64,000 bases of DNA, from NCBI RefSeq assembly GCF_900105215.1, contig NZ_FOIP01000002.1, forward strand, positions 1,488,001-1,552,000, in the 5' to 3' direction. The notes below the pieces were generated by a model, which saw only the letters and a program-made list of their open reading frames with translations, had not been told where the DNA came from and ran no database searches. The position numbers and the translations under genes were made by a program. Positions within the stretch are counted from its first letter, which is position 1. Each line of letters opens with the position of its first letter. This document shows, one piece after another, positions 8,125 to 17,147 of the stretch. The stretch is from Lacrimispora sphenoides (GTDB lineage Bacteria > Bacillota > Clostridia > Lachnospirales > Lachnospiraceae).

Positions 8125-9492
8125 CTACTTCCACCCCTTAATATATTCTGTATTGATACTTAGGTATTGCTCCATTAAGACCCTGGCCAGGGAATAAGAA
8201 TTCACCAGCGGATGCAGCATGAGACAATCCACTGCTTCCTTTTTATCCCGGTTTCGAATGGCTGAAGAAGCCAGTCTTTCATAAGACTTTACTCTTCTTA
8301 TCAGCTCCATTTGAAGTTCACCCGGTTCTTCAATTTTGTGAGGAATATAACCATTTCTGGTAATGGTACAGCTGATTTCAACCACATCCGTATCCTTTAA
8401 TCCTTCAATAGCCCCGTTGTTGGGAACGCAAAGAATCATATCTTTTGGCTCTCCAGATAATTCTGCTTCAATGTATTTTAAAGCGACCCCAGCATAGCCA
8501 CCATTATCTTTCTCGTTAATATCAAACTTAAAAGGAGGTTTATGGCTTTTAATCCCCGTTTCATTTGCCATATAAGCGCTCTCTCTTCTGTCATACCATT
8601 GTTCATAAACTTTTAAACAATTTTCAAAGTCACCTTCTATATCCATCTTAGATAATTCTTCTGTCATATGTAGATTAATTTCTTTAATTACTTCACCTCG
8701 GGTTACTTTTGCTGCAAGAATATTGGCTATGGCTTCCTCACGGTAGTAAAAGTAATATAAATATTCATTTAAGATACACCCCAAATGCAAAGCTAATTCT
8801 TTATCAAAAAAGCGCATATCAGTAGACTCATAAACACGGTCATCTTCCAGCAAATCTGTCATAATCTCTTTCCCATTTAACTGAATGCTTTTAAAGAAGG
8901 AAAGATGATTAAGTCCATAACATTCTCCTGTTATTTCATCCTGACTGACACCGTACAGTTTGGCAAAGGAATGCAGCAAACCGCTAGGTGCATCACAGAT
9001 TCCATAAGTAAAATCAAATCCCATATCCCTTAATGTCTGGGAAACTACTCCTGCAGGATTGGTGAAATTAAACACTTTTACTTCTTTTTTTGCATGTTCT
9101 TTTATTAGCTCACAGTATTTTACCAAAGCAGGAACGGAACGCATTGCAAAAGAGAAACCTGCCGCACCTGTTGTCTCCTGCCCTAACAAATTATGGTAAA
9201 GGGCTATTCTTTCATCTTTAACTCTCATGTCATCTTCTCCAACACGTATGGTAGTAATGGCATAGTCGGCATCAGTTACTGCTTTGACAGGATCGGTTGT
9301 GAGAGCAAATATAAGAGAAGGATCAATTTTTTTTGCAACTTCTCTTGCCATCTTTCCATAAATATTTAATTTTTTCTCATTATTATCCATGAATACAAGA
9401 TCAGTGATCCCTAATCTTTTCGCATTTTGGGACAGGCTCTTTGCAAGAAACATTGAGCGAACCCCTCCCCCACCTATTACTGTAATCTTCAT
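8125..9492 (-). CDS. GH4 NAD-dependent glycosidase, probable 6-phospho-alpha-glucosidase type
   Basis: Glycoside hydrolase family 4, which uses NAD+ and a divalent metal in an oxidation-elimination mechanism. The N-terminus has the Rossmann motif ITVIGGGGVRS, followed by FNFTNPAGVVSQTL. The metal-binding Cys lies in GICDAPSGL and the metal-binding His in YGLNHLSFF. In GH4 the four residues at the Cys separate subgroups: CDMP in phospho-alpha-glucosidases, CNVP in phospho-beta-glucosidases. CDAP here points to the alpha group but is not standard. Start: ATG at 9492 with AGGAG; an upstream in-frame start would overlap the permease gene. It is co-transcribed with an ABC importer and a PfkB kinase. 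Confidence 0.85.
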   Translation of the reverse strand: MKITVIGGGGVRSMFLAKSLSQNAKRLGITDLVFMDNNEKKLNIYGKMAREVAKKIDPSLIFALTTDPVKAVTDADYAITTIRVGEDDMRVKDERIALYHNLLGQETTGAAGFSFAMRSVPALVKYCELIKEHAKKEVKVFNFTNPAGVVSQTLRDMGFDFTYGICDAPSGLLHSFAKLYGVSQDEITGECYGLNHLSFFKSIQLNGKEIMTDLLEDDRVYESTDMRFFDKELALHLGCILNEYLYYFYYREEAIANILAAKVTRGEVIKEINLHMTEELSKMDIEGDFENCLKVYEQWYDRRESAYMANETGIKSHKPPFKFDINEKDNGGYAGVALKYIEAELSGEPKDMILCVPNNGAIEGLKDTDVVEISCTITRNGYIPHKIEEPGELQMELIRRVKSYERLASSAIRNRDKKEAVDCLMLHPLVNSYSLARVLMEQYLSINTEYIKGWK

Positions 9493-9514
9493 TCTTATTC
9501 TCCTATCTTTTTTA

Positions 9515-10387
9515 TTAATAATCAGACTCACTCATACGGAACAATTTATTAATTGCAAAAACAGCAAAGATACCTAAGATAATCAATAAAACTCCCATCA
9601 TATTGGCATATCCATAATTATTATCTGTCAAAGATGTTTTATATAGATATAGAGGCAGATTAAGGGTAGTATCGCCAGGTCCGCCGTTGGTAGTTAGATA
9701 AATTAATTCAAATTCTCTTAACATACTGGTTGCAGATATAATTACACAAGTTCCAAGAATTGTCCGTACCAGTGGCAGCCTTATTTTAAAATCAATTTGT
9801 AAACCGGAAGCCCCGTCTATTTTCGCTGCCTCCATTACTTCATCAGGAACAGACATGACACCTGCCAGAACAAGTATCATAACCAGACCTGCATACAGCA
9901 ACCAGCTCCAGGTCACGGTAAGAAATGCTGAGTTCTGATCAAAGTACCAATTTTTAGAAAATTCATTACCGGTTATATTACTGATCATGGAATTAAGCAG
10001 TCCGTATTTGGGATTAAAGACATTTAAAAAGATAACACCTAAGGCAGCTGCTGAAATTACATTGGGTATCATGAATATAGTTCGAAAGATCTTCCAGCCT
10101 TTTATTTTACGGGATAGGATAAATGCAGTAATGGTACCGATTCCTACGTGGACAGTTGATTGAAGCAAAGCCCATATTCCAGTATTTTTTAATGCCTGAT
10201 GCATTCTAGTGTCATTTACAAAGGCCTCAATATAATTACGAAGACCAACAAAATGAAAAACTCCCCCAGATTTCCACTCAAAAAATGAGGTTACAAATAC
10301 AATTCCCATGGGTATTAGATAAATTAAAGAAAATAACAGGATACAAGGTAATAAGAAACATACCATCATTCTTTTTTTAACGCGCAA
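9515..10387 (-). CDS. CUT1 ABC sugar permease, MalF type
   Basis: Inner-membrane subunit of a carbohydrate ABC importer with six predicted membrane segments. The cytoplasmic EAA loop that contacts the ATPase is EAAKIDGASGLQIDFKIRLP, and the C-terminal half has the family TNGGPGDTT segment. Start: TTG at 10387, seven bases after GAGGTG; the next ATG has no ribosome site. It follows its binding-protein gene and pairs with the MalG-type permease at 11899-12738. No ATPase gene is in the operon. Confidence 0.9.
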   Translation of the reverse strand: MRVKKRMMVCFLLPCILLFSLIYLIPMGIVFVTSFFEWKSGGVFHFVGLRNYIEAFVNDTRMHQALKNTGIWALLQSTVHVGIGTITAFILSRKIKGWKIFRTIFMIPNVISAAALGVIFLNVFNPKYGLLNSMISNITGNEFSKNWYFDQNSAFLTVTWSWLLYAGLVMILVLAGVMSVPDEVMEAAKIDGASGLQIDFKIRLPLVRTILGTCVIISATSMLREFELIYLTTNGGPGDTTLNLPLYLYKTSLTDNNYGYANMMGVLLIILGIFAVFAINKLFRMSESDY

Positions 10388-10407
10388 TCTCTGTCACCTC
10401 TATTCTT

Positions 10408-10439
10408 CTCTCCCCTGCCGGTAAAGGCAGAGGAAAGAG
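10408..10439 (-). repeat. intercistronic hairpin after the binding-protein gene
   Basis: Arms 10408-10419 and 10426-10439 pair around CCTGCC/GGCAG. No T run follows on the minus strand. It sits between the binding-protein and permease genes and can protect the upstream mRNA from 3' exonucleases. Confidence 0.55.
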
Positions 10440-10452
10440 TTGATATTGTCAA

Positions 10453-11778
10453 TTAATTTTTCTCTGCTGTTTTGGTTAAAGCGGTTGCAAATTCTTCCGG
10501 AGTTATTTGTCCTTGGGCAAGCAGTGGATATTGAATGCTTATCTCATCAACCACGTTGGCATACCATAAACTTTGAAAATCATTGATATTTCTAGCTGCC
10601 TGGTTACTATTTTCTACAACATCATTTACAAGTGGATAAATGGTATCGGAAGTTACATGATTCTCAGCCGGAATTTCTCCTGTCATTTCCAACATTTTTT
10701 GTTGGCTTTCTGCAGATGTCATAAATTTAACAAATTCAAGAGAAGCTTTTAATTGATCTTCTGATTTAGATGCAATATTAAAACCAATCTTTCCACTGTT
10801 ATACATTACATCTCCCGGGAACATTGCTGTTCCTATCTTATCAGCAAAGCCTTCTTCTACCATGGCTGTATCATAGAAATCGCTAACCATCCAAGGTCCA
10901 TTTGCTATCATTGCTGTCTGTTCCATAAAGAAGTTACTTGCACCATTCTCATATTTTCCGCCAATTGCATCCTGAGTTGTATATTTCTGGAACAATTTTT
11001 GAATCATTCCGGCTGCATCTATGAATTCCTGAGTATTATAGTTTTTAGGAAGTGACGTATTCATAAACTTTTCGCCTTCGTCATTAGAAGCAATCATGGC
11101 ACCCAACAATAATGAAGTCAGCCAGCCGGAATCGGCAGTATCCATTGATACCGGCGCAATACCTGCTGCCAATAATTTATCACACTGCCCAAAGAATTCA
11201 TCCCAGGTTTTTGCTGGTTCTTTGATTCCCGCTTTTTCAAAAAGCTCTTTGTTATAGAAATATCCAATCACCTGTCTGGAATACGGAATTCCGTAGATAT
11301 GTCCGTCTCTTGAATTTACATCCCAGCATACTTCACTGGTAGAGTTTTTCCATTGATCGTCCACAAAAGGCGTTAAGTCAACCAGCTGATCTTTCATAGA
11401 ATCAATTAGGTTGTAACCACCTGTACTAATGACATCCGGTAAGGATTTGGAGGAGTATAAAACTTTTAATTTATCCACATAAGCCTGATCACCGGCAATC
11501 TCTTCTACTACAACCTTGTATTTATCCGAATATTGTTCATTAAATGCGCTTAAACGATCATTGAACCATTCTGTACTTGAACTTACTCCAACCCAGGAGG
11601 TAGGAAAATTAATTTCAATTATCTTACCAGATTCGTTACCGCTATCCGATACCTGTGTATTGCCGGTACTAGATTTGTTTCCAGTTTCATTGTTTTTTGC
11701 CCCACATCCTGACAACATACCTATGGCCATAACCCCGATTAATAGTACCCCTACTACTTTCCTAAGATCTTTCTTCAT
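10453..11778 (-). CDS. sugar-binding lipoprotein of the GH4 operon (family 1 SBP)
   Basis: Extracellular solute-binding protein of a CUT1 ABC importer. A signal peptide ends in a lipobox (LSGC) with the lipidated Cys at about residue 25, followed by an Asn/Ser/Gly-rich spacer. The body has family 1 features such as FNEQYSDKYKVVVEEI and the WMVSDF segment. It lies between two permease genes in an unusual order (MalG, SBP, MalF) and has hairpins on both sides. Its ligand should be the GH4 substrate, possibly a disaccharide. Confidence 0.9.
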   Translation of the reverse strand: MKKDLRKVVGVLLIGVMAIGMLSGCGAKNNETGNKSSTGNTQVSDSGNESGKIIEINFPTSWVGVSSSTEWFNDRLSAFNEQYSDKYKVVVEEIAGDQAYVDKLKVLYSSKSLPDVISTGGYNLIDSMKDQLVDLTPFVDDQWKNSTSEVCWDVNSRDGHIYGIPYSRQVIGYFYNKELFEKAGIKEPAKTWDEFFGQCDKLLAAGIAPVSMDTADSGWLTSLLLGAMIASNDEGEKFMNTSLPKNYNTQEFIDAAGMIQKLFQKYTTQDAIGGKYENGASNFFMEQTAMIANGPWMVSDFYDTAMVEEGFADKIGTAMFPGDVMYNSGKIGFNIASKSEDQLKASLEFVKFMTSAESQQKMLEMTGEIPAENHVTSDTIYPLVNDVVENSNQAARNINDFQSLWYANVVDEISIQYPLLAQGQITPEEFATALTKTAEKN

Positions 11779-11870
11779 AATAAATCCCCTTTCATTGATA
11801 CATTATATTTGAGACACCATCGTGCCAAAGCCCCATTTAACTGTATGATGTTACTTTTGTAAACAAGCGG

Positions 11871-11889
11871 ATCACTAAATCAAAGTGAT
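11871..11889 (-). repeat. small intercistronic hairpin upstream of the binding-protein gene
   Basis: ATCACT and AGTGAT arms (11871-11876 and 11884-11889) pair with a short loop, ten bases past the MalG-type permease stop. The T-rich run lies on the 5' side for the minus-strand transcript, so this is not a terminator for the operon. Confidence 0.4.
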
Positions 11890-11898
11890 TTTTTCAGC

Positions 11899-12738
11899 CT
11901 AACCTTTAATTGAACCGGCTACCATACTATCTGTCACTTGTTCCTGCAGCAGTGTATAAATTAATATACTAGGAATGATCACCATGGCTAACGCTGCAAA
12001 CATCGCCGTGTAATTAAATGAAAACTGAGATGTAAAATAATTGAGTGCTAATGGTAATGTTCTTGCCAAAGTACTTTTTGTTAAGATTAATGCGAACATG
12101 AATTCATTCCATGAAGTTAAGAATTGGAGTATTGCTGCAGTTGCCAATCCCGATTTAGCAATTGGAAATACAATTAAAAAGTAAGTTTTTGCAAAACCCG
12201 CTCCGTCTAAATAAGCTGCTTCTTCCAATTCTACCGGTATACTCTGGAAATAACTCTTTATAATAAACAGCGAGGAGGGAAGCCCTAATGCTGCATATAC
12301 AATGATTAGTCCTGTTTTCGTATCATACAGACCAATCTTTGTCATAATGATATAGATTGGCATTAATAAGGAGGAAGTAGGTATTAATAACGAGGAGGAA
12401 AGCAATAATGTTAAAAATGTTTTCCCTTTAAACCGACATCTTGCCAAAATATATGCTGCCATTGATACTACAAGTATATTTAGAATTGTACTAGCCATGG
12501 AAATCAATAAACTGTTATTGTAAAACTTAAAGATAGGAGCCAGTTTAAGTGCTGCATTATAACCTGCCAGACTAAAGTTTGTAGGTAATGCGAATGCAGA
12601 TGATAAAATTTCTTTGTTCGTCTTAAATGAAGACATTATAATCCATAATAATGGTCCAATTGAGATAAACACAAAGAATATCAGATAAATCAGTCTTAAT
12701 ATCTCAGATACTAATGCCCCTATTCTTTTATTTTTCAT
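11899..12738 (-). CDS. CUT1 ABC sugar permease, MalG type
   Basis: Inner-membrane permease with six predicted segments; the EAA loop is EEAAYLDGAGFAKTYFLIVFP, and the protein ends in the usual MalG-like GSIKG. It overlaps the LacI stop codon by 11 bp and has GGGAG ahead of ATG, so it is coupled to the regulator gene. Partner of the MalF-type permease at 9515-10387. Confidence 0.9.
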   Translation of the reverse strand: MKNKRIGALVSEILRLIYLIFFVFISIGPLLWIIMSSFKTNKEILSSAFALPTNFSLAGYNAALKLAPIFKFYNNSLLISMASTILNILVVSMAAYILARCRFKGKTFLTLLLSSSLLIPTSSLLMPIYIIMTKIGLYDTKTGLIIVYAALGLPSSLFIIKSYFQSIPVELEEAAYLDGAGFAKTYFLIVFPIAKSGLATAAILQFLTSWNEFMFALILTKSTLARTLPLALNYFTSQFSFNYTAMFAALAMVIIPSILIYTLLQEQVTDSMVAGSIKG

Positions 12739-13732
12739 ATATATTTACTCCCTTATTTACAGTGCATGTGTCACGCTTTATAATCTTATATGGCAGTGTA
12801 ATCTCTACTTTATCATTTACATTGTCTAAATCCTGAAAAGCCTCTAAGGTTTTCGTAACAAATTCTATGATTGGCTGATGTATCGTGGTTAATCTTGGTA
12901 TGAATCTGCTTGCCATGGCAATATCATCAAACCCCAAAACCGATACATCTTCCGGTACCTTAAGCCCAAAATCATGCAAAGCAGATATTCCTCCCATTGC
13001 CATCTCATCACTAAAAGCAAAAATAGCGGTAAAGTCTGTTTTCTTGTCTAAGAATTGTTTTGTTAACCGATAACCAGTTTCATAAGTAACAGTGCCGCAT
13101 CCTAACATTTCATTTTCATTTAAGTCAACTCCTATCTCATCAAGTGCGCGTTTACAACCAGTAAACCTTTGAAAAGAAGATCCGATATTTTTCAAAAAAT
13201 CTGATAGAATTATTATCTTTTCATGCCCCAGACTAATTAAATATTTAGTTCCTTCATAGGCGGCTGCAATATCATTGATATGAACCATTTCTGACCTGCT
13301 GTCAAGAGATCCCCCGGCAAACATCACAGTTTTAATTTTCTTGGAAGCGATGTAGTTAATAATATCCAGATCAATGAATTCATCAAAATATATCACGCCT
13401 ACAATGTTCATTTCCTTAAAGAATATCTTATAGTGTTCACTGTCCGGTATGGTTGGTATAAATACGATTCTGTAATTATATTTTGGAATTTCTTCTATCA
13501 ATTCTTTTAACACTTCTCCATAAAAGCCTAGTTGTAAATTAGGAATCAAAACAGCTATGACGCCATTATCTTTGCACTTTTTAAATCTTGGTGTATACCC
13601 CAGCTCTTTGGAAGCATGTTCTATTTTTCTGGCCGCATCTTTACTCACAACGCCACTACCAGAAAAATATCTTGAAACAGTAGCTGGAGAAACACCTGCA
13701 ATTTTTGCAATTTCTCTAACTGTCAATGGCAT
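12728..13732 (-). CDS. LacI-family transcriptional regulator
   Basis: Local repressor or dual regulator. The N-terminal LacI helix-turn-helix reads TVREIAKIAGVSPATVSRYF and is followed by the hinge helix SKELGYTP. The periplasmic-binding-like effector domain includes FAFSDEMAMGGISALHDFG and SVLGFDD. It is the first gene of the operon it most likely controls. Start: ATG at 13732, six bases after GAGGTG; an in-frame TTG six codons earlier precedes that site. A palindrome at 13752-13766 in its 5' leader is a candidate operator, giving autoregulation. Confidence 0.9.
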   Translation of the reverse strand: MPLTVREIAKIAGVSPATVSRYFSGSGVVSKDAARKIEHASKELGYTPRFKKCKDNGVIAVLIPNLQLGFYGEVLKELIEEIPKYNYRIVFIPTIPDSEHYKIFFKEMNIVGVIYFDEFIDLDIINYIASKKIKTVMFAGGSLDSRSEMVHINDIAAAYEGTKYLISLGHEKIIILSDFLKNIGSSFQRFTGCKRALDEIGVDLNENEMLGCGTVTYETGYRLTKQFLDKKTDFTAIFAFSDEMAMGGISALHDFGLKVPEDVSVLGFDDIAMASRFIPRLTTIHQPIIEFVTKTLEAFQDLDNVNDKVEITLPYKIIKRDTCTVNKGVNIYEK

Positions 13733-13751
13733 TACTTTCACCTCTTTCAAT

Positions 13752-13766
13752 TTGTTTCAGAAACAA
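13752..13766. promoter_or_regulatory. candidate LacI-family operator
   Basis: TTGTTTC-A-GAAACAA is a perfect 15-bp palindrome with a central base. It lies 20 bp before the regulator's start codon and downstream of the predicted transcription start. Confidence 0.6.
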
Positions 13767-13831
13767 TAGTTATATATAATTACTATATTTTTCATTTTTA
13801 AACTAATAATTATATCATTATTAACGATTTG

Positions 13832-13860
13832 ATCATAATGTAATAAAATATCTTTGTCAA
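13832..13860 (-). promoter_or_regulatory. sigma-A promoter of the LacI/GH4 operon
   Basis: On the minus strand TTGACA (13860-13855) and TATGAT (13837-13832) are 17 bp apart. Transcription would begin near 13825, about 90 nt before the regulator gene. Confidence 0.8.
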
Positions 13861-13880
13861 TATAGTCATAAGTTTTACAT

Positions 13881-13909
13881 TTGTTTCATGATTGTTTCAT
13901 TTGTTTCAT
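13881..13909. repeat. three direct copies of the operator half-site
   Basis: TTGTTTCAT occurs at 13881-13889, 13892-13900 and 13901-13909, just upstream of the -35 box. Each copy contains the TTGTTTC half of the palindrome at 13752-13766. The position suggests binding by the same LacI protein or by another regulator acting from upstream. Confidence 0.6.
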
Positions 13910-13954
13910 AGATTTTCTGTTATAAAATTTCCGAAAAGGGCGTCAAAAGAGCAT

Positions 13955-13995
13955 AAAAAAACGACAAAACTCAATCATTTGATTTTGTCGTTTTC
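13955..13995 (-). terminator. terminator after the GH95-like gene's operon
   Basis: ACGACAAAA and TTTTGTCGT arms form a 12-bp A/T-flanked stem. On the minus strand it is followed by seven T. It lies 150 bp past the GH95-like stop and ends the heparinase-type operon before the LacI promoter region. Confidence 0.75.
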
Positions 13996-14052
13996 ATAGT
14001 TTTGTCATTTTTAAAATTCAACAACAAAACTCTCTGAACCCATATGTTATAA

Positions 14053-14172
14053 AACTTTAGAATATTTCATTTTTTCAGGCAATTCAAGCATTTGACCGGA
14101 ATGACTCCTTCGGAATACTATAGGCCTCTGCGACCCCAATCCCTTTTTATAAAAAAGCATACTCCTTGTTAA
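14053..14172 (+). pseudogene. decayed 3' end of an AraC-family regulator gene
   Basis: A plus-strand frame between stops reads FRQFKHLTGMTPSEYYRP, the conserved end of AraC/XylS DNA-binding domains (compare FKKxTGMTPSEYR). Only about 39 codons survive; the rest of the gene, including the first helix-turn-helix, is absent. It overlaps the last 26 bp of the GH95-like gene on the other strand. It appears to be the remnant of a regulator that once faced this operon. Confidence 0.7.
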
Positions 14173-17131
14173 CAAATATAGCATTCAATTTCCACTTCAT
14201 GCCATTGCCTGTTTCCAGACGGATGAAAGCATCCCCATCCCTTTGCTGGATATAAGGAAGAATTCTGCATTGATATCGTCCTGCTTTAATAATGGCCCCA
14301 ACCATCCTGGTTCCCTGCCCCGGAAGGCTTACTGTGGTCAGGGAATCTTCCACTTCATCTCCGGAAATGACCAGAAAATCATATTTTCCTTTGGGCAGTT
14401 CCAATAAAAACTCTGTCTGTTCCGAGCCTTCCAGAAAATCTCGTCTTAAATCATCCGGCCGCCCTCTGTCCTTTATAGCGATCCCCCGGGGATTTAGAAA
14501 ACCATACCCCAGATCATCGCTGTATGCCTGAATTCCAACAGACTGAGGTCCGGCTGCATAAACCAGGGCCTGCCCGTTTAGATAAGACTGTCTGTGATAA
14601 ACAGGATCATAATTCTTTATGATATCCGTTCTCCCAAAATCAAAAATGTATGGTGTGGACATGCAGCGGTTGTCATTCGCAAAACCATAGGCGCAGGTAA
14701 ATGAATCCACAGCCTTATAAAAGCCGGTATCCTCATTTTCTCCAATGAATATTCTCCTGTGGGTCCGTGCCGCTTTATGGATGAATACTTCCGGAAGTGC
14801 TAAAATCGGCTGCTGGGATTTCTTCCCAAACTCAATCTGTTCACCCTGTTTCATCTGCCTTTGTATTAGATAAGGCTTTCCGCTGTTACTCAGTTCACCC
14901 GGTACTTGAAGCTTCAGGCAATTATCCCTGGTGCTTTCCACGCAGACATAGGTGGTCTTTCCTTTCCGCCTTTGTGCCGATACTATAAAACCTCCGGGAG
15001 CCAGAAGTCCGGTAAACTCCACCTCTTTCCAGTCTGGATATTCCCCGGCCACTTCCTCATCATCCTCCCTGTATTGTACGATTTTTTCCATGAACCTATC
15101 ATCGCCATCGGGAATGGCAGGAAATATATGGATTGCCTCTTTTGCCTGGAGAAGCATCAAATTAACCGTATTCACAATGCATCCTGACACCTCCATCATG
15201 GGTGGCAGTTCATGTGCCAGCTTTGTAATGTGACAGTAATTGATGAACCTCTCTGATTCCTCATATCCTAAGCCATTGGAATGCAGCTCGTAGTCCAGCA
15301 GCTTTTCATATAATATCCGCTGTGCAGATGTACCTTTCTTTAAATTCGCCGCCGCCATGGCCAGCCAGCCGGGGCCAAAGGTTCCGATTTCCGTATGCTC
15401 TACTGCATATTTTAAGGTTTCTTCCGCTTTTTCCCGTACCATCTTATCGCTTTCCCAGGTAACCTCACCGGCAGGAAATACAGGCATAAGTACAGAAGGA
15501 TGTCTCATAAACAGGTTGTCATTCACCTTTGGGGAATCCTTCCATCTCCTTCCAACCGAGGTGAGACTGTATTCCGGAAGGTTAAAAAGAATATCTCTCA
15601 TTCCGGCAGCTTCACTTTCCGGTCTGTTTAAAATACCAGCAGCTTCTACCGCCATGATAAGAAGCTTCTTTACACAGGCGATCGTAATTACGGTATCACA
15701 GCCAATGGTTCCCTGCTCCGGACAAATATCCAGTTCCAAGTGAAAAATACCATTCTCATCTCTTTTCGCCAGCCATTCAAAGAAACGTATTTGTTCCCGC
15801 ATAACAGGATAAGCCTTTTTCTCCAGAAACTCCATATCGCCGCTATACTGATAATATAGCCATAAGAACTGGGTACACCAGGGCTGGATACAGTGGTACA
15901 GGGTATGGGGATAATCAAGGGCCCAGCCCTCTGTCCCATAGACCTTTTTCGTATATTCCCGGATCTCCTCTTCATATGCCAGGTATCCGTCGCAGAATAT
16001 CTTTAACAGCTCAGGGTGACCGGAAGAATAGGTTCCATAAAAGGCAGTCTGTATATTGGCATCCCAATACCACATACTTCCCCACATATTAGGTCTGCGG
16101 ATATCCCATAGACCGCTTAATCCGCACGCCTGCTCCGGATAAGCACTTCCTCTCCCGCAGGAACATTCCATCATATAGACATGCAGATGCCAAAGCGTCT
16201 CAAGGAAATAATCCGGCAGCTTCACAGAACTGGTCCAGAACTGGTTCCATGCGTTATCGTGGGTACGTTCCAGATCCTTTTGTCCGCATTCCAGATAGCT
16301 TCCCTGCTTTACAGCCATGCCATTTCCCGGCATAACCGCTGCAAATGCCGTAAATTGCTTCGCTTCTTCGGGAAAACACAGGCTTTCTTTTCCTTCCCCA
16401 AAATTTCCGGACTCCGGCAGGTATAAAATCGCTTCCTGGATAAACGGTGTAACTTCCTCCTCTTTAGCAGTCGTTTTATCCTGCTGAAAAGAAGTTCGAA
16501 AGCATATAATATGTTCAGTGACCTCTGTGGCCACGTGATAAGCCCCCTGCCCCCGTTTCGAGGGAGTGGTCATAGATGCCTCCTTCCACAATCCATCTGC
16601 AGATTGCTTCATATCTATGATCACGCCATCCTTTGTCTTTGGGACAAATATTTTTGCTTCTGCCGTTTTTCCGTTCTTTCCTGTGCAAAAATATACCTTT
16701 CCCTCTTCAATTGCCAGCCGCAGACAGGAGGTGCTGGTATCTACGTTTTCATCCAGGTATAATACGATTTCACCTGCCATGGGATAGCTGGAGCCTTTGT
16801 ATGCAGGTCTTTTTCCTGTCTGTTCCGGGTGAAGGATTTTAAGATAGTGAGCCCTTCCGTAATCCTCCGTTGTCCTTTCTTCCAAAACTACCTGGCGTAA
16901 CTCCTCATATGTCCGCAGCATCCTGGCAGGATCATCAAAGGTACTTTTCTCCTGATCTTTCCGGTCATCCTTTGTTTTTTTCGGCAAAATATGATAATAA
17001 CAGTCATAGTGGTTCAACGCGATATGCAGCTCGTGGTCCCGAAAAAATATCATGGCACCCATTTTACCGTTTCCAACCGGCAGCGCATTATGCCAGTCAT
17101 TTGGCACATTCCGAAATACAACCTGATGCAT
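14147..17131 (-). CDS. GH95-like glycoside hydrolase with extra C-terminal domain
   Basis: Large (994 residues) protein without a signal peptide. The N-terminus WHNALPVGNGKMGAMIF matches the start of GH95 alpha-L-fucosidases and related galactosidases. The middle has a toroid-like helical region with CGLSGLWDIRRPNMWGSMWYWDANIQ, in place of the GH95 GxWN...NINxQM segment, and CPEQGTIG, in place of the PE motif with the acid Glu. These changes suggest a different substrate from fucose. The last 200 residues form an extra beta-rich domain (FDFGRTDIIKNYDPVYHRQSYL to the end) of a kind seen next to uronate-polymer enzymes. Last gene of the operon with heparinase-type lyase, GH88 and an importer, 16 bp past the permease. 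Confidence 0.65.
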   Translation of the reverse strand: MHQVVFRNVPNDWHNALPVGNGKMGAMIFFRDHELHIALNHYDCYYHILPKKTKDDRKDQEKSTFDDPARMLRTYEELRQVVLEERTTEDYGRAHYLKILHPEQTGKRPAYKGSSYPMAGEIVLYLDENVDTSTSCLRLAIEEGKVYFCTGKNGKTAEAKIFVPKTKDGVIIDMKQSADGLWKEASMTTPSKRGQGAYHVATEVTEHIICFRTSFQQDKTTAKEEEVTPFIQEAILYLPESGNFGEGKESLCFPEEAKQFTAFAAVMPGNGMAVKQGSYLECGQKDLERTHDNAWNQFWTSSVKLPDYFLETLWHLHVYMMECSCGRGSAYPEQACGLSGLWDIRRPNMWGSMWYWDANIQTAFYGTYSSGHPELLKIFCDGYLAYEEEIREYTKKVYGTEGWALDYPHTLYHCIQPWCTQFLWLYYQYSGDMEFLEKKAYPVMREQIRFFEWLAKRDENGIFHLELDICPEQGTIGCDTVITIACVKKLLIMAVEAAGILNRPESEAAGMRDILFNLPEYSLTSVGRRWKDSPKVNDNLFMRHPSVLMPVFPAGEVTWESDKMVREKAEETLKYAVEHTEIGTFGPGWLAMAAANLKKGTSAQRILYEKLLDYELHSNGLGYEESERFINYCHITKLAHELPPMMEVSGCIVNTVNLMLLQAKEAIHIFPAIPDGDDRFMEKIVQYREDDEEVAGEYPDWKEVEFTGLLAPGGFIVSAQRRKGKTTYVCVESTRDNCLKLQVPGELSNSGKPYLIQRQMKQGEQIEFGKKSQQPILALPEVFIHKAARTHRRIFIGENEDTGFYKAVDSFTCAYGFANDNRCMSTPYIFDFGRTDIIKNYDPVYHRQSYLNGQALVYAAGPQSVGIQAYSDDLGYGFLNPRGIAIKDRGRPDDLRRDFLEGSEQTEFLLELPKGKYDFLVISGDEVEDSLTTVSLPGQGTRMVGAIIKAGRYQCRILPYIQQRDGDAFIRLETGNGMKWKLNAIFVNKEYAFL

Positions 17132-17147
17132 AGTACTCTCCCTCTCT

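Noticed and set aside
13741..14140. Idea that the repeats near 13.8-14.0 kb form a CRISPR-like array or IS end
   Set aside because: Repeat units are only 9 bp with no spacers of constant length, and no transposase or cas gene is near; operator half-sites explain them better.
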